Source: Hyphomonas sp. BRH_c22
Lineage (GTDB): Bacteria; Pseudomonadota; Alphaproteobacteria; Caulobacterales; Hyphomonadaceae
Assembly: GCF_000961795.1 (NCBI RefSeq)
Contig: NZ_LADU01000034.1
Location: forward strand, 1 to 34,252
Length of the DNA stretch: 34,252 nt
Direction of reading: 5' to 3'
Shown here: positions 33,395-34,252 of the stretch, piece after piece
How the letters are laid out: each line of letters begins with the position of its first letter
How positions within the stretch are numbered: position 1 is the stretch's first letter
Position numbers and translations under genes: made by a program
The notes under the pieces: model-generated
What the model saw: only the letters and a program-made list of their open reading frames with translations
Databases searched by the model: none
Told to the model about the DNA's origin: nothing

Positions 33395-34252
33395 ATGGAC
33401 GTGATCGACACCTTCCTTGCGACCTTCATAGCTTACATTGACAGCGGGTTCGGCCTGCTGGCGGGCGATGTCGCTTACCTGTCGACCACGCTCATCGCCA
33501 TCGACATCACGCTGGCGGGCCTGTTCTGGGCGCTAAGCCAGAACACGGACGTCATCGCCGGGCTCCTGAAGAAGGTGCTCTATGTCGGCTTCTTCGCCTT
33601 CATCATCGGCAACTTCTCTCTCCTCGCCGGTATCGTCTTTGACAGTTTCGCCGAGCTTGGCGTGACCGCTGGCGGCGGGACGATGACTGCCGATGATCTC
33701 CTGCGCCCCGGCTTCATCGCCAGTGTCGGCCTCGATGCCGGTCAGCCGCTTCTGGAAGAGATCGGCGACATGCTGGGGCCAATCTCTTTCTTCCATAACT
33801 TCATCATGATCGCGGTGATGTTCATCGCCTGGGCCATCATCATGGTCGCCTTCTTCGTGCTCGCCGTGCAGCTCTTCATCACGATCCTGGAGTTCAAGCT
33901 GACGACGCTGGCCGGGTTCGTGCTCGTGCCGTTCGCGCTCTGGAACAAGACGACGTTTCTGGCTGAACGCGTGCTCGGCAATGTCATCACCTCCGGCATC
34001 AAGCTCATGGTGCTCGCCGTCATCATCGGTATCGGCTCGACGCTCTTCTCGTCTGTCACCGACGCATTCCGCACCGGCGATGATGTCACGCTCGCTCAGG
34101 TCATGGGCACGGTGCTGGCCGCGATTGTCTTCTTCTGGATGGGCATCTTTGCGCCCGGCATTGCCTCCGGCCTCATTACCGGCGCGCCGCAGCTTGGCGC
34201 AGGCTCCGCTGCAGGCGCGGCGGCCGGTGTCGCTGCCGGGACGTATGTCGCC
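33395..34252 (+). CDS. trbL: TrbL, VirB6-type channel protein (partial, cut by window end)
   Basis: The frame is open for 286 codons from ATG 33395 to the last base, so the C-terminus is missing. The visible part is a polytopic inner-membrane protein: hydrophobic segments near residues 28-48, 62-80, 135-165, 175-190, 205-225 and 240-260 alternate with short polar loops. The sequence between them (LITILEFKLTTLAGFVLVPF and KTTFLAERVLGNVITSGIKL) is characteristic of TrbL/VirB6. The final visible residues are Gly/Ala-rich (GAGSAAGAAAG), the start of the low-complexity tail common in TrbL. It forms part of the inner-membrane channel for DNA. trbF, trbG and trbI are expected beyond the window. Confidence 0.92.
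   Translation, partial: MDVIDTFLATFIAYIDSGFGLLAGDVAYLSTTLIAIDITLAGLFWALSQNTDVIAGLLKKVLYVGFFAFIIGNFSLLAGIVFDSFAELGVTAGGGTMTADDLLRPGFIASVGLDAGQPLLEEIGDMLGPISFFHNFIMIAVMFIAWAIIMVAFFVLAVQLFITILEFKLTTLAGFVLVPFALWNKTTFLAERVLGNVITSGIKLMVLAVIIGIGSTLFSSVTDAFRTGDDVTLAQVMGTVLAAIVFFWMGIFAPGIASGLITGAPQLGAGSAAGAAAGVAAGTYVA

Larger units (their letters stand above)
1..34252. mobile_element. Part of an alphaproteobacterial ICE or conjugative plasmid
   Basis: The whole window reads as one conjugative element. Partition, relaxase, coupling-protein and Trb type IV secretion genes all lie on the plus strand, and two cargo blocks on the minus strand (1968-3314 and 7948-25822) interrupt them. The set DUF736, DUF2285, small HTH, TraF-like S26 peptidase and DUF3363 relaxase upstream of traG-copG-trbBCDEJL is known from many alphaproteobacterial ICEs and plasmids. 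No integrase, ParA, replication gene or att site is visible, so whether it is integrated or a plasmid cannot be decided, and both ends lie outside. Confidence 0.8.

Noticed and set aside
1..34252. CRISPR array, tRNA or rRNA genes
   Set aside because: No regularly spaced repeats, cloverleaf sequences or ribosomal RNA signatures were seen anywhere in the window.

Overview
The window is a 34 kb stretch of high-GC alphaproteobacterial DNA that looks like part of an integrative and conjugative element (ICE) or conjugative plasmid. The gene set ParB-like / DUF736 / DUF2285 / excisionase-type HTH / TraF-like S26 peptidase / DUF3363 relaxase / TraG-CopG-TrbBCDEJL is typical of elements found in Sphingomonadales, Rhizobiales, Caulobacterales and relatives. 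The genus cannot be read from the sequence. No integrase, ParA or element end is present, so the element runs past both edges.

Layout. (1) 1-1846: a ParB-like protein closed by a strong hairpin terminator. (2) 1968-3314: two low-GC genes of unknown function on the minus strand, a small cargo insertion. (3) 3315-5782: a long non-coding leader, DUF736, a DUF2285 regulator, a small HTH protein and a TraF-like peptidase. (4) 5783-7922: a repeat-rich region (candidate oriT) and the relaxase. (5) 7948-25822: one 17.9 kb minus-strand block of seven tightly packed genes. (6) 26041-34252: the plus-strand mating-pair module traG-copG-trbB-trbC-trbD-trbE-trbJ-trbL, with trbL cut by the window end.

The cargo block is the most interesting part. 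In transcription order it encodes a WYL regulator of BrxR/CapW type, a 1728-aa DExH helicase with a C-terminal DUF1998 cysteine cluster, an SNF2/RapA-type helicase like DISARM DrmD, a 1493-aa Eco57I/PglX-like adenine methylase like DrmMI, an SMC/Rad50-like ATPase with a CxxC hook, a GmrSD/BrxU-like DUF262-DUF1524 nuclease, and an HNH_2 endonuclease. Neighbouring genes are separated by at most 17 nt or overlap, so they probably form one operon. It looks like a DISARM-related anti-phage system in which one protein carries both DrmA-like and DrmB-like parts, the DrmC phospholipase-D protein is absent, and an SMC ATPase plus two HNH-type nucleases follow instead. I do not recognise this exact combination as a named system. 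The defence role is inferred from family membership, operon structure and location on a conjugative element.

Together the backbone genes process DNA at oriT (relaxase), couple it to the secretion channel (TraG) and build the Trb type IV secretion machine (TrbB, TrbC, TrbD, TrbE, TrbJ, TrbL). The cargo sits between the relaxase and the coupling protein without visibly breaking a transfer gene.
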